NCBI RefSeq assembly: GCF_902859585.1
Contig: NZ_CADIJM010000007.1
Coordinates: 1-64,000 of the forward strand
Length of the DNA stretch: 64,000 bases
Reading direction: 5' to 3'
Source of the DNA: Achromobacter animicus
GTDB lineage: Bacteria > Pseudomonadota > Gammaproteobacteria > Burkholderiales > Burkholderiaceae_B
How positions within the stretch are numbered: the first letter of the stretch is position 1; every line of letters starts with the position of its first letter. Below, in pieces: positions 44,232-52,954 of the stretch. The position numbers and the translations under genes are program-made. Below the pieces are notes generated by a model. That model saw only the letters and a program-made list of their open reading frames with translations. It was not told the origin of the DNA and searched no databases.

Positions 44232-45617
44232 ATGGCTGCCATCGCAACCTTGCGAAACGCGGCGTGGGCCGCGGCCGGCTTCGTGCTGGCCGGCTTCGGC
44301 CCAGCCCTGCACGGGGCGGCCGCGGCCGCCACCCTGGAGGTCGCCGCAGGCGCCGACCTGGCGCAGGCCGTGGCCGCGGCGCAGCCCGGCGACACGCTGC
44401 GGCTGGCGCCAGGCACCTACCCCGGCGCCATCGTCATCGACAAACCCCTCGTCATCGAAGGACCGCAGGACCGCTCCGCCATCATCGCCGGCACCCGCGA
44501 AGGACGCACGCTGTGGGTCAAGGCCACGGACGTGTCGCTGCGCAACCTGACCGTCACGCGCTCCGGGCTGGACCTGCCCGCCATGGACGCGGGCATCTTT
44601 CTGGACCGCACCGCGCACCGCGCGGTGGTCGAACACAACGACATCCTGGATAACCTGTTCGGCGTTTATGTATGGGGCCCGCAGGACGCGATGGTGCGCG
44701 GCAACCGCATCGTCGGCAACCAGGAACTGCGCGTAGCCGAGCGCGGCAACGGCGTGTCGCTATGGAACACGCCGGGCAGCGCGGTGGTGGACAACGACAT
44801 CTCCGCCGGCCGCGACGGCGTTTTCGTGAACACCAGCAAGCAGAACCGGTTCACCGGCAACCGTTTCCATGACCTGCGCTATGGCGTGCACTACATGTAC
44901 ACGAACGACAGCGAGATCAGCGGCAACGTGTCCACCGGCAACGACATCGGCTACGCCATCATGTACTCGCACCGCCTGGTCGTTACCGGCAACGTGGCGG
45001 TGAACAACGTGGAGCAGGGGCTGATGATGAACTACGCCAACAACTCCGACATCTCCGGCAACACCGTCGATGGCGCGGGCAAGTGCGTGTTCATCTACAA
45101 CGCCAACAAAAACCGCTTTGCGGACAACCATTTCTCCAACTGCGACATCGGCATCCACTTCACCGCCGGCTCCGAGGGCAACCGGATCTCAGGCAATGCC
45201 TTCATCAACAACCGCAACCAGGTCAAGTATGTGGGCACGCGGGTGATGGAATGGTCGGACAACGGCCGCGGCAACTACTGGAGCGACAACACGGCCTTCG
45301 ACCTGGATGGCGACGGCATCGCCGACACGGCCTACCGCCCGAACGACGTGGTGGACCAGTTGTTGTGGCGGGCGCCCGCCGCGCGGATTCTGCTCAATAG
45401 CCCCGCCATTTCGGTAGTGCGCTGGGCGCAATCGCAGTTCCCCGCGATCCTGCCAGGCGGCGTGATCGACAGTAAGCCGCTGATGAAGCCTGTGCGGGAA
45501 CGAATCGATTATGGCGGTGCGATGGCCAACGCGAAGCCCGGTGCATCGCCTGATGCAAAAAGCGCCGCCAACTCCGTCGCAAAAAACGGCGCGAAGCGTG
45601 CCGAGGACAATCAATGA
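44232..45617 (+). CDS. nosD: NosD, periplasmic copper-insertion protein
   Basis: This 461-residue protein has a signal peptide (residues 1-32) and a right-handed parallel beta-helix built of CASH-type repeats with repeated N-x-I/F and G-N segments (VEHNDILDNLFGVYVWGPQD, ISGNVSTGNDIGYAIMYS). It matures the CuZ cluster of NosZ with the NosFY transporter. It overlaps nosF by four bases. The last about 30 residues (Ala/Lys-rich, NAKPGASPDAKSAANSVAKN) are low complexity. Confidence 0.96.
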   Translation: MAAIATLRNAAWAAAGFVLAGFGPALHGAAAAATLEVAAGADLAQAVAAAQPGDTLRLAPGTYPGAIVIDKPLVIEGPQDRSAIIAGTREGRTLWVKATDVSLRNLTVTRSGLDLPAMDAGIFLDRTAHRAVVEHNDILDNLFGVYVWGPQDAMVRGNRIVGNQELRVAERGNGVSLWNTPGSAVVDNDISAGRDGVFVNTSKQNRFTGNRFHDLRYGVHYMYTNDSEISGNVSTGNDIGYAIMYSHRLVVTGNVAVNNVEQGLMMNYANNSDISGNTVDGAGKCVFIYNANKNRFADNHFSNCDIGIHFTAGSEGNRISGNAFINNRNQVKYVGTRVMEWSDNGRGNYWSDNTAFDLDGDGIADTAYRPNDVVDQLLWRAPAARILLNSPAISVVRWAQSQFPAILPGGVIDSKPLMKPVRERIDYGGAMANAKPGASPDAKSAANSVAKNGAKRAEDNQ

Positions 45618-46519
45618 GCAACCCACTGGTGACGCTTGCGGGCGTCAGCAAACACTATGGCGGCCACAGGGCGATCAGCGTCCTGGACCTGGACCTGCGC
45701 GAAGGCGAATGCGTGGCGCTGGCCGGGCACAACGGCGCGGGCAAAAGCACCCTCATCAAGCTGATCCTCGGACTCATCCGACCCACGCACGGGCGCGTCA
45801 CGCTCTTCGGCCAGGACGCGCACAGTCCGGCCGCCGCGCGCCTGCATGACCGGATCGGCTACCTGCCCGAAACCGTGGCGCTGCATCCCGCGATGACGGG
45901 CGCCGAGACCCTGGCCTTTTACGCGCGCCTGAAGCGCCAACCCGTATCACGCAACGCGGATCTGCTCGAGAAAGTGGGGATCTCCGGCGCGGCGCACCGC
46001 CGCGTGGGCGGTTATTCAAAAGGCATGCGCCAGCGGCTGGCGCTGGCCCAGGCGCTGCTGGGCGCGCCCCGCATCCTGCTGTTCGACGAGCCCACCACCG
46101 GCCTGGATCCGGCGTCGCGTCTCAAGTTCTACGAGATCGTGCACGAACTGCGCGCAAGCGGCGCCACCATTCTCCTCAGCACGCACGCCTTGTCGGAGCT
46201 GGCCGGCCACGCCGACCGCATCGTCGTCATGAAGGCGGGCGTGAAGATCGCCGACGGCGGCATGTCGGCGCTGCGCCGCGACACCGGGCTGCCCATCCGC
46301 ATCAGCGTCACGCTCGGGCCGGACAACGCATCCGCCCCGCCCTCCTCGGCCTGGCGCCAGGTCGACGCCAACCGCTACGAACGCCTGTGCCACGAATCGG
46401 ACAAGGTCGAGGCCATCCGTAGCATCGGCGCCATCGGGGCGCCCATCAGCGACCTGGACATCCAGGTCCCGGGGCTGGACGACATCTACGCCCATCTGCT
46501 TGAACGGGAAGACGCATGA
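45614..46519 (+). CDS. nosF: NosF, ABC transporter ATP-binding subunit
   Basis: This 301-residue ATPase has Walker A GHNGAGKSTL, signature YSKGMRQRLALAQA, Walker B ILLFDEPTTGLDPAS and the switch His in LLSTHALSEL. With NosY it forms the transporter thought to supply sulfur for CuZ assembly in NosZ. It overlaps nosD and nosY by four bases each, so the three are translationally coupled. Confidence 0.97.
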   Translation: MSNPLVTLAGVSKHYGGHRAISVLDLDLREGECVALAGHNGAGKSTLIKLILGLIRPTHGRVTLFGQDAHSPAAARLHDRIGYLPETVALHPAMTGAETLAFYARLKRQPVSRNADLLEKVGISGAAHRRVGGYSKGMRQRLALAQALLGAPRILLFDEPTTGLDPASRLKFYEIVHELRASGATILLSTHALSELAGHADRIVVMKAGVKIADGGMSALRRDTGLPIRISVTLGPDNASAPPSSAWRQVDANRYERLCHESDKVEAIRSIGAIGAPISDLDIQVPGLDDIYAHLLEREDA

Positions 46520-47346
46520 ACGCCGTAAGCACAATCATCGGCAAGGAAATCCGCGACGGCCTGCGCAATCGCTGGGTCCTTGCCACATCGCTCCTGTTGG
46601 CCGCACTGGCGCTCGCGCTCGGCCTCTTGGGCAGCGCCCCCACCGGTGCGGTCAAGGTCGATCCGCTGACCGTCACGGTGGTCAGCCTGTCCAGCCTCTC
46701 CATCTTCCTGGTGCCGCTCATCGCGATGCTGCTGGCGTATGACGCCATCGTCGGCGAGGTCGACCGCGGCACCATGGCGCTGCTGCTCAGTTATCCGGTG
46801 TCGCGTTGGCAGGTCATCATGGGCAAGTTCATCGGGCACCTGGCCATCCTGGCCATCGCGACCGGTGCGGGGTATGGGTCGGCAGGGCTGGCTTTGCAAT
46901 GGGTCTACGGGGGCATGGACGCAGGCGCCTGGCGGCCCTTCGCCATGCTGATCGGAGCCAGCGTCCTGCTGGGCGCCAGCTTTCTGGCAATGGGCTACCT
47001 CATCAGCACGCTGGTGCGGGAACGCGCCACGGCGGCGGGCATCGCGCTGGGCGTCTGGCTGTTCTTTGTCGTCATCTACGACATGGGCCTCCTGGGCGTG
47101 CTGGCCGCGGACCAGGGTCGCCACGTCACGCCGGGCATGCTCAATGCCCTGCTGCTGGCCAATCCGTCCGACGTGTACCGCCTGCTGAACCTGACCGGGT
47201 TCGAGAACATTTCCATGTATGCGGGCATGGCCGGCGTCAGCGATCAGGCCCACATGCCCGTGCCGCTGCTGGTGGCGGCGCAATTGCTGTGGATCGCGGT
47301 GCCGTTTCTGCTGGCCGCCTTCTGCTTCCGGAGGAAACAGCTATGA
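46516..47346 (+). CDS. nosY: NosY, ABC transporter permease subunit
   Basis: This 276-residue ABC-2-type permease has about six hydrophobic segments (VLATSLLLAALALALGLLG, SLSIFLVPLIAMLLA, LLVAAQLLWIAVPFLLAAF). It is the membrane half of the NosFY transporter. It overlaps nosF and nosL by four bases. Confidence 0.96.
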   Translation: MNAVSTIIGKEIRDGLRNRWVLATSLLLAALALALGLLGSAPTGAVKVDPLTVTVVSLSSLSIFLVPLIAMLLAYDAIVGEVDRGTMALLLSYPVSRWQVIMGKFIGHLAILAIATGAGYGSAGLALQWVYGGMDAGAWRPFAMLIGASVLLGASFLAMGYLISTLVRERATAAGIALGVWLFFVVIYDMGLLGVLAADQGRHVTPGMLNALLLANPSDVYRLLNLTGFENISMYAGMAGVSDQAHMPVPLLVAAQLLWIAVPFLLAAFCFRRKQL

Positions 47347-47852
47347 CGCTGAAACGTTGGGCCGCAATGGCGGCCTTCTCGGCCATCGTGCTGGCGGTCT
47401 CGGCCTGCGGCGGCGACGAACCCGCCGCGCCGCCACCCGCGCCGCAGGCCGTCTCCGCCGACGCCGTCGGCCACTACTGCGGCATGATGCTGCTGGACCA
47501 TGCAGGGCCGAAGGGCCAGATATTCGTAAAGGGCCGCGCCGCGCCGGTGTGGTTCTCGTCCATCAAGCAGGTCTTCGCCTACACGCTGCTGCCCGAAGAA
47601 CCCAAGGGTCTGGCCGCCATCTACGTCAACGACATGGCAGCCGCCGGTCCCGATGGCGCGGCGGACCTGAAAGCATGGGTCGACGCACGGCAAGCCTTCT
47701 ACGTCATCAACTCCAGCTTCATCGGCGGCATGGGGGCCGAAGACGCCATTCCGTTCTCGGATCAGACGCGCGCGCTGGCCTTCGCTCAGACCCACGGCGG
47801 GCGTGTCGTGCGTTTTGCCGACGTGCCCGAGGACTATGTGTTTGCTCAATAG
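47343..47852 (+). CDS. nosL: NosL, copper-binding lipoprotein
   Basis: This 169-residue outer-membrane or periplasmic lipoprotein has a lipobox (LAVSACGGDE). The copper-binding segment HYCGMMLLDHAGPKGQIF carries the conserved Cys-x-Met pair. It delivers Cu(I) to NosZ. The ATG at 47343 overlaps the nosY stop (ATGA); longer open sequence upstream lies inside nosY and is not used. Confidence 0.95.
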   Translation: MTLKRWAAMAAFSAIVLAVSACGGDEPAAPPPAPQAVSADAVGHYCGMMLLDHAGPKGQIFVKGRAAPVWFSSIKQVFAYTLLPEEPKGLAAIYVNDMAAAGPDGAADLKAWVDARQAFYVINSSFIGGMGAEDAIPFSDQTRALAFAQTHGGRVVRFADVPEDYVFAQ

Positions 47853-47916
47853 CGCCAAGCCCTCCGACCTGCCTCATGAGCCCGCGCCAATCGCGCCTTA
47901 ATCAGTCGATATCGCC

Positions 47917-48915
47917 ATGAACCCTCCCGCCCGCCGCCGCTTCCTCGGCATCATCGCCGCGTCTTCCGCGCTGGCCCTCGCTCCCAGCTTCCTGCGCCGC
48001 GCGCACGCGGCCATCTCGCCGACGCGTTGGCAAGGCGTGGCGCTGGGCGCGGACGCGGAATTGCGGCTGTACCATCCCGACCGCCAGGCCGCCGAACAGC
48101 TCATCGAGCGGGCGTTGCAGGAACTGCGTCGCCTCGAGGGCGTGTTCAGCCTGTACCGCGACGACAGTGCGCTGTCGATCCTGAACCGCCAGGGGTTTCT
48201 GGTCGATCCTCCCTCCGACCTCGTCCGCCTGCTCAGCGAAAGCCGGCACTACGCGGACCTGACGGGAGGCCTCTTTGATCCATCCGTGCAGCCGCTGTGG
48301 CGCGTGTACGCAGATCACTTCGCGCGGCCTGACGCGTCCCAGGATGGTCCGGCCCAGGCTGACATCGCCCGGGCGCTGCGATGCGTGTCGTACCAGGACA
48401 TCAAGATCGACCCGCAGCGCATTGAACTGCAGCCGGGCATGGCGCTGACGCTCAACGGCATCGCGCAGGGCTACATCACCGACCGCGTGACGGACCTGTT
48501 TCGCAACGCCGGGCTGGAACGCGCGCTGGTCGACATGGGCGAGATACGCGGACTGGATGCGACGGCCAACGCAACGGGCTGGCGCGTCGGGCTGGCTGAC
48601 CCCATGTCGCCGGACCAGATCCTGGCGCAGGTGCCGATCAGCAACCAGGCGCTTGCCACTTCCGGCGGCTACGGCACGCCGCTGGATGCCGCGGGACAGT
48701 ATTCGCACCTGTTCGATCCGCACTCCGGTCGGGCGCGGCCGCTCTATCGCAGCGTGTCGGTCATGGCATCCACCGCCACAACTGCCGATGCCCTGTCCAC
48801 GGCGTTCTCGAACATGCCGTTGGAACGCACCGCCGCGCTGGTGCGCAGCCTTGGCGTGCAGGCGTGGATGGTGTTGCCAGATGGACAACTGGTAGCGCAG
48901 ACCGGCGAAGCCTGA
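47917..48915 (+). CDS. nosX: NosX / ApbE-type FAD:protein FMN transferase
   Basis: This 332-residue ApbE-family protein has a Tat-type signal (ARRRFLGIIAASSALALAPSFLRRAHA). It attaches FMN covalently to NosR. Typical segments are LEGVFSLYRDDSALSILNRQG, FDPSVQPLWRVY, LNGIAQGYITDRV and HLFDPHSGRARPLYRSVSVMAST. It lies 64 bases after nosL and is last in the nos cluster. Three tandem hairpins follow. Confidence 0.94.
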   Translation: MNPPARRRFLGIIAASSALALAPSFLRRAHAAISPTRWQGVALGADAELRLYHPDRQAAEQLIERALQELRRLEGVFSLYRDDSALSILNRQGFLVDPPSDLVRLLSESRHYADLTGGLFDPSVQPLWRVYADHFARPDASQDGPAQADIARALRCVSYQDIKIDPQRIELQPGMALTLNGIAQGYITDRVTDLFRNAGLERALVDMGEIRGLDATANATGWRVGLADPMSPDQILAQVPISNQALATSGGYGTPLDAAGQYSHLFDPHSGRARPLYRSVSVMASTATTADALSTAFSNMPLERTAALVRSLGVQAWMVLPDGQLVAQTGEA

Positions 48916-48930
48916 TTGCGCGCCGCATGA

Positions 48931-49031
48931 AAAAACCGGCCGCCAGGGCCGGTTTGCTTTGACCATGAAAAACCGGCCTTCACGGCCGGTTTGCATTGAC
49001 CACGAAAAACCGGCCTTCACGGCCGGTTTTT
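48931..49031. terminator. Array of three tandem terminator-like hairpins
   Basis: The unit AAAAACCGGCC-loop-GGCCGGTTT occurs three times at 37-bp spacing (stems start at 48936, 48973 and 49010). Loops are GCCAG, TTCAC and TTCAC. The last has a T5 tail (plus) and all have A5 on the left, so they can stop both nosX and the convergent suhB transcript. Confidence 0.9.
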
Positions 49032-49048
49032 ACTGCCCGCCGCGCCGA

Positions 49049-49834
49049 TCAGGCCGCCGAGGGCGGGTTCAGCGTCGAGAGCATCTGCGTGAAGATCTTG
49101 GGGCTGGCGGCCAGGACGTTGCCGCTGTCCATCCAGCCTTGTTCGCCGTCGAAGTCAGCGACCAGACCGCCCGCTTCCAGCACCATCAGGCTGCCCGCCG
49201 CCACATCCCACGGCTTCAGGCCTACGCCGCAGAACCCATCCAGGCGGCCGGTGGCCACGTAGGCGAGATCCAGCACGGTCGAGCCCAGGCGGCGCACGCC
49301 GGTGGCGCCTTCGGCCATCTGGCGGAACCGCTGCGAGCCTTGTTCGGGATCGCCGGCGTTGGGCCAGTGCGCGCCCAGCAGCGCGTCGTGGTAGCGGGTG
49401 CGGCCCGAGACGCGCACGCGGCGGTCGTTCAGGAACGTGCCGCTGCCACGGCTGGCGGTGAAGAGTTCGTTGCGCGAGGGATCATAGATGACCGCTTGCG
49501 TGACCTGGCCGCGCTGCGTCAGCGCGATCGACACGGCATAGTTGGGCAGGCCGTGGATGAAGTTCGTGGTGCCGTCCAGCGGGTCGATGATCCACTGGAA
49601 TTCCGCCAGGTCCGGACCCTGCAGACCGAACTCCTCGCCCAGGACGGCGTGGTCAGGGTAGGCAGCGCGCAGCGTTTCGACGATGGACTCTTCGGCGGCC
49701 CGATCGACTTCCGTGACATAATCGCGCGGCCCCTTGCGAGCCACGCTGAGTCGTTCCAAATCCATGCTGGCACGGTTGATAATGGTGCCGGCACGCCGGG
49801 CCGCCTTGATGGCGATGTTGAGCATCGGGTGCAT
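49049..49834 (-). CDS. suhB: Inositol-1-monophosphatase family protein
   Basis: This 261-residue Mg-dependent phosphatase matches the SuhB type, with VTEVDRAAEESIVETL, the metal site in GEEFG and IIDPLDGTTNFIHGLPNYAVSIAL, and WDVAAGSLMVLEAGG. SuhB also acts in rRNA transcription antitermination in E. coli. It is divergent from trmJ with 129 bp between, an arrangement common in betaproteobacteria. Confidence 0.96.
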   Translation of the reverse strand: MHPMLNIAIKAARRAGTIINRASMDLERLSVARKGPRDYVTEVDRAAEESIVETLRAAYPDHAVLGEEFGLQGPDLAEFQWIIDPLDGTTNFIHGLPNYAVSIALTQRGQVTQAVIYDPSRNELFTASRGSGTFLNDRRVRVSGRTRYHDALLGAHWPNAGDPEQGSQRFRQMAEGATGVRRLGSTVLDLAYVATGRLDGFCGVGLKPWDVAAGSLMVLEAGGLVADFDGEQGWMDSGNVLAASPKIFTQMLSTLNPPSAA

Positions 49835-49963
49835 AAAATTCCGTACGTATGCGATGAGTTGGCTTGATGATAGGCCGCTTGCCGCCCCCCGGCACGCCGT
49901 CGCCCCCGCGGGGAAATCGACTCAAAAAACCAGGAAGGCACGAAGCCAAACGTGCCATTTTAA

Positions 49964-50740
49964 ATGACTCAAGCATTTTCACGTGTTCGCTTCGTAATGG
50001 TGAACCCCAGCCACCCCGGAAACGTCGGTTCCGCGGCCCGTGCGATCAAGACGATGGGCTTCTCGGAACTGGTCCTGGTGGACCCCAAATTCCCGGATGT
50101 AACAAGCCAGCCGGAGGCCGTGGCGCTGGCCAGCGGCGCGCTGGACGTGCTTGAGAACGCCCGCATTTATCCGTCGCTGGAAGAAGCCCTGGCGCCCGTC
50201 ACGCTGGCATTCGCGCTAACCGCGCGGGTTCGCGACCTGGGTCCCCCGCCCTGCGACATCCGGCAGGCAGCCGACCTGGCCTGCGCCCACCTGGCGGACA
50301 CGGCCGAGGGCGTGACCGCCGTTGTGCTGGGCACTGAGCGCGCCGGTCTGACGAACGCGCAGATCGCGCTGTGCCACCGCATCTGCCACATCCCTGCCAA
50401 TCCCGAGTACAGCTCGCTGAACGTCGCCCAGGCGCTGCAATTGGCCGCCTGGGAGTTGCGGTATGCGCTGCTGGTGGACCAGGGCGCCGAACTCTTGCCG
50501 CGTTCCACCGCGCAGGAGCCTTCGCGTGGCGCGGAGCCGGCTTCCAGCGAGGCGGTCCAGGCGTTTCTGGCGCACTGGGAGGAAGCGCTGGTCGGCGTGC
50601 AGTTCCTCGACCCGGCCCATCCCAAGAAATTGATGCCGCGCATGCGCCATCTGTACTCCCGCCAGGCGCTGACCCGCGACGAGGTCGACATGATGCGCGG
50701 GGTCTGCACGGCGATGCTGAACGCGGCCAAGAAAAAATAG
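49964..50740 (+). CDS. trmJ: tRNA (cytidine/uridine-2'-O-)-methyltransferase
   Basis: This 258-residue SPOUT enzyme methylates the 2'-OH at position 32 of tRNA. The SpoU fold is seen in RFVMVNPSHPGNVGSAARAIKTMGFSELVLVDP, VVLGTERAGLTNAQIALCHRICHIPANPEYSSLNVAQALQLAAWELR. A helical C-terminal extension (FLAHWEEALVGVQFLDPAHPKKLMPRMRHLYSR) matches TrmJ. It is followed by a strong bidirectional terminator. Confidence 0.96.
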   Translation: MTQAFSRVRFVMVNPSHPGNVGSAARAIKTMGFSELVLVDPKFPDVTSQPEAVALASGALDVLENARIYPSLEEALAPVTLAFALTARVRDLGPPPCDIRQAADLACAHLADTAEGVTAVVLGTERAGLTNAQIALCHRICHIPANPEYSSLNVAQALQLAAWELRYALLVDQGAELLPRSTAQEPSRGAEPASSEAVQAFLAHWEEALVGVQFLDPAHPKKLMPRMRHLYSRQALTRDEVDMMRGVCTAMLNAAKKK

Positions 50741-50781
50741 CGGGTCCGAAGAACCGGCTGGATTCGCCCTTGGCGGGCAAC

Positions 50782-50822
50782 GCAGTAAAAAGGGACGGCC
50801 CATGACCGTCCCTTTTTACTGC
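50782..50822. terminator. Bidirectional intrinsic terminator
   Basis: A perfect 17-bp stem (50782-50798 with 50806-50822) contains AAAAAGGGACGG and CCGTCCCTTTTT, between the convergent trmJ and Bug genes. Confidence 0.93.
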
Positions 50823-50857
50823 GCCAACTGCCGGCGTGTAACCGGCAGGGACGCCGA

Positions 50858-51847
50858 TCAGTCCACCGTGGCGCCCGAGGCCTTGATCACGGGTGCCCAG
50901 CCTTCGACTTCCGACTTGATGAATTGGCCGAATTCGGCCGGCGTGGTCTTCACGCCCACAGCGCCCAGCTTTTCAAAGCTGGTCTGCACGGAAGGCTTGT
51001 CCAGCGCCTGCTGCATGGCGGCGTTGAGCTTGTTGATGACTTCCGGCGGCGTGCCGGCCGGGGCCAGCAGGCCGAACCACGAAGACACGTCGAAGTCCGT
51101 GAAGCCCGATTCCTTCATGGTCGGCAGATCCGGCGCGCTCTTGGAGCGGTCGGCGGTGGTCACGGCCAAAGCCTTCAGCTTGCCCGATTGCGCGTGCGGC
51201 CAAGCCGACGGCATGTTGTCGAACATGAACTGCACCTGGCCGCCGATCAGGTCGGTCATGGCCGGGGCGCTGCCCTTGTACGGCACGTGCAGAACGTCGA
51301 TGCCCGCCTTCATCTTGAAGAGCTCACCCGCCATATGGATGGAGGTGCCGCTGCCGGACGAGGCGAAAGCCAGCTTGCCCGGGTTCTTCTTGGCGTAGTC
51401 GACCAGCTCTTGCACGGACTTGACCGGCACCTGGGGATTGACCACCAGGATGTTCGGGACCTTGGCGCCCAGGGCGACCGGAGCAAAGTCCTTCGTCAGG
51501 TCGAACGAAACGTTCTTGTACAGGGTCTGGTTGATCGCGCTGGTCACTGCGACGAACAACAGCGTGTAGCCGTCCGGCGTGGCGCGCTGGACCTGGTCGG
51601 TCGCGATGTTGCTGCCGGCGCCCGGCTTGTTTTCAACCACGAAGGACTGGCCGAGCGACTCGGTCAGTTCCTTGGCCATGATGCGGGCGATCACGTCGGT
51701 GGTGCCGCCGGCCGAGAAACCGACCACGATGCGGACGGGCTTGTCGGGATAGGCGGCGTGGGCGGAACCCATTGCAAATGCGCTTGCGGCGGTGGCCAGA
51801 AGGGTGGCGGCCAAACGCCGCATGCCAGGCTTGTGACCTGTAGTCAT
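50858..51847 (-). CDS. Bug-family (TctC-like) periplasmic solute receptor
   Basis: This about 329-residue receptor has a signal peptide (MRRLAATLLATAASAFAMGSAHA) and the Bug core AYPDKPVRIVVGFSAGGTTDVIARIMAKEL. The start MTTGHKPG at 51847 is chosen for the GGAGACA ribosome site; an earlier start at 51907 is open. It is divergent from an IclR regulator, and an inverted repeat lies between the two. No permease genes are adjacent. Confidence 0.94.
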   Translation of the reverse strand: MTTGHKPGMRRLAATLLATAASAFAMGSAHAAYPDKPVRIVVGFSAGGTTDVIARIMAKELTESLGQSFVVENKPGAGSNIATDQVQRATPDGYTLLFVAVTSAINQTLYKNVSFDLTKDFAPVALGAKVPNILVVNPQVPVKSVQELVDYAKKNPGKLAFASSGSGTSIHMAGELFKMKAGIDVLHVPYKGSAPAMTDLIGGQVQFMFDNMPSAWPHAQSGKLKALAVTTADRSKSAPDLPTMKESGFTDFDVSSWFGLLAPAGTPPEVINKLNAAMQQALDKPSVQTSFEKLGAVGVKTTPAEFGQFIKSEVEGWAPVIKASGATVD

Positions 51848-51950
51848 AGTGTCTCCGTGCAGGTACTGTCCATTAGATGGACGATTTGAATTATTGGATG
51901 AACGCATTCTGCGCTATACATGCGCTGGCCATCAAGGTAGAGTCCACCCT

Positions 51951-51976
51951 ACGGACGATGGTTTTCCCTCGTCCGT
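51951..51976. promoter_or_regulatory. Putative IclR operator
   Basis: ACGGACGA (51951-51958) and TCGTCCGT (51969-51976) form a perfect 8-bp inverted repeat with a 10-bp spacer, 33 bases before the IclR gene and in the Bug divergent region. A related half-site GGACGA is at about 51880. Confidence 0.5.
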
Positions 51977-52008
51977 ACGTTGATAACCCTTAGTTTTCAG
52001 AGATCTGC

Positions 52009-52770
52009 ATGCAAGACAGCGATGCCGCGGCCGCCGGCCCACGTACTCTGCGACGCGGCCTCGCCGTTCTGGCCGCCCTGCGCGACCAGGGTCCGGACGG
52101 CCTGAGCGTCACCGATATCGCCCGGTTGACCGGCATACAGCGGCCCACCATCTACCGGCTGCTGGCCGCCCTGCTCGACGCGGGTCTCGTGCTGCCGGTC
52201 GCGGGCACCAAGAAGTACCGTGCCCAGCTCGCCGTCGATCCGGACACGCGTTCCCGCGATCCGCGGGTGCGCCAATTGCTCCCCGTGCTGCGCCGCCTGG
52301 CCGACCGCACCGGCGACGCCGTGTTCCTGGTGGTGCGCGAGGAAGACGATTCGATCAGCCTGCATCGCGAAATCGGCAGCTATCCCGTGCAGATCCTTGC
52401 CACCTATGCGGGCAAGCGCCAGCCGCTGGGTGTGGGTTCGGGCGGGATGGCGCTGCTGGCTGCCCTGCCCGACGACATCGCGCGCGGCATCGTCGAACGT
52501 AATTCGGGCAGGCTGGACGAGTACGGCGGCATGACGCCCCAGGAAATGTTCCGCCTCATCGAAAACACGCGCGCGCGCGGTTATTCGGTGGTGGGCAACC
52601 ACGCGGTGCGCGGCGCGCTGGGCGTGGGTTGCGCGCTGCTGGACGCGCAGGGCGCGCCTCTGCTGGCCGTCAGCGTCACCGCCATCATCGACCGCATGCC
52701 CGCGCAGCGACAGCGCGAGATCGCGGGCTGGATCAAGACTGAACTGGCGCGGCTTGCGATGCCGGCCTGA
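52009..52770 (+). CDS. IclR-family transcriptional regulator
   Basis: This 253-residue protein has an IclR winged helix (LSVTDIARLTGIQRPTIYRLLAALLDAGLV, residues about 30-62) and effector domain (GDAVFLVVREEDDSISLHREIGSYPVQI, PLGVGSGGMALLAAL). It is divergent from the Bug receptor at 50858-51847, a common pairing in this group, so it probably controls uptake of the receptor's ligand. Confidence 0.94.
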   Translation: MQDSDAAAAGPRTLRRGLAVLAALRDQGPDGLSVTDIARLTGIQRPTIYRLLAALLDAGLVLPVAGTKKYRAQLAVDPDTRSRDPRVRQLLPVLRRLADRTGDAVFLVVREEDDSISLHREIGSYPVQILATYAGKRQPLGVGSGGMALLAALPDDIARGIVERNSGRLDEYGGMTPQEMFRLIENTRARGYSVVGNHAVRGALGVGCALLDAQGAPLLAVSVTAIIDRMPAQRQREIAGWIKTELARLAMPA

Positions 52771-52895
52771 TTGGCAGGTTGCCGGGGCGACGCGGGGACG
52801 ACGTCACGCATCAAGCCGTCACCCCGGGAAGCCGAAAAATCCAGAAGCGGTCATGCCGTCACGCCTTGCTGGTTCACGCCATCTCGCCGTCGAAT

Positions 52896-52928
52896 AAAAA
52901 TGGGCGCCTCCAACGAGGCGCCCATTTT
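52896..52928. terminator. Bidirectional intrinsic terminator
   Basis: AAAAATGGGCGCCTC (52896-52910) pairs with GAGGCGCCCATTTT, giving a strong stem between the convergent IclR and MscS genes. Confidence 0.92.
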
Positions 52929-52954
52929 CATGACTGACAAAACAAGGCCCGCAA

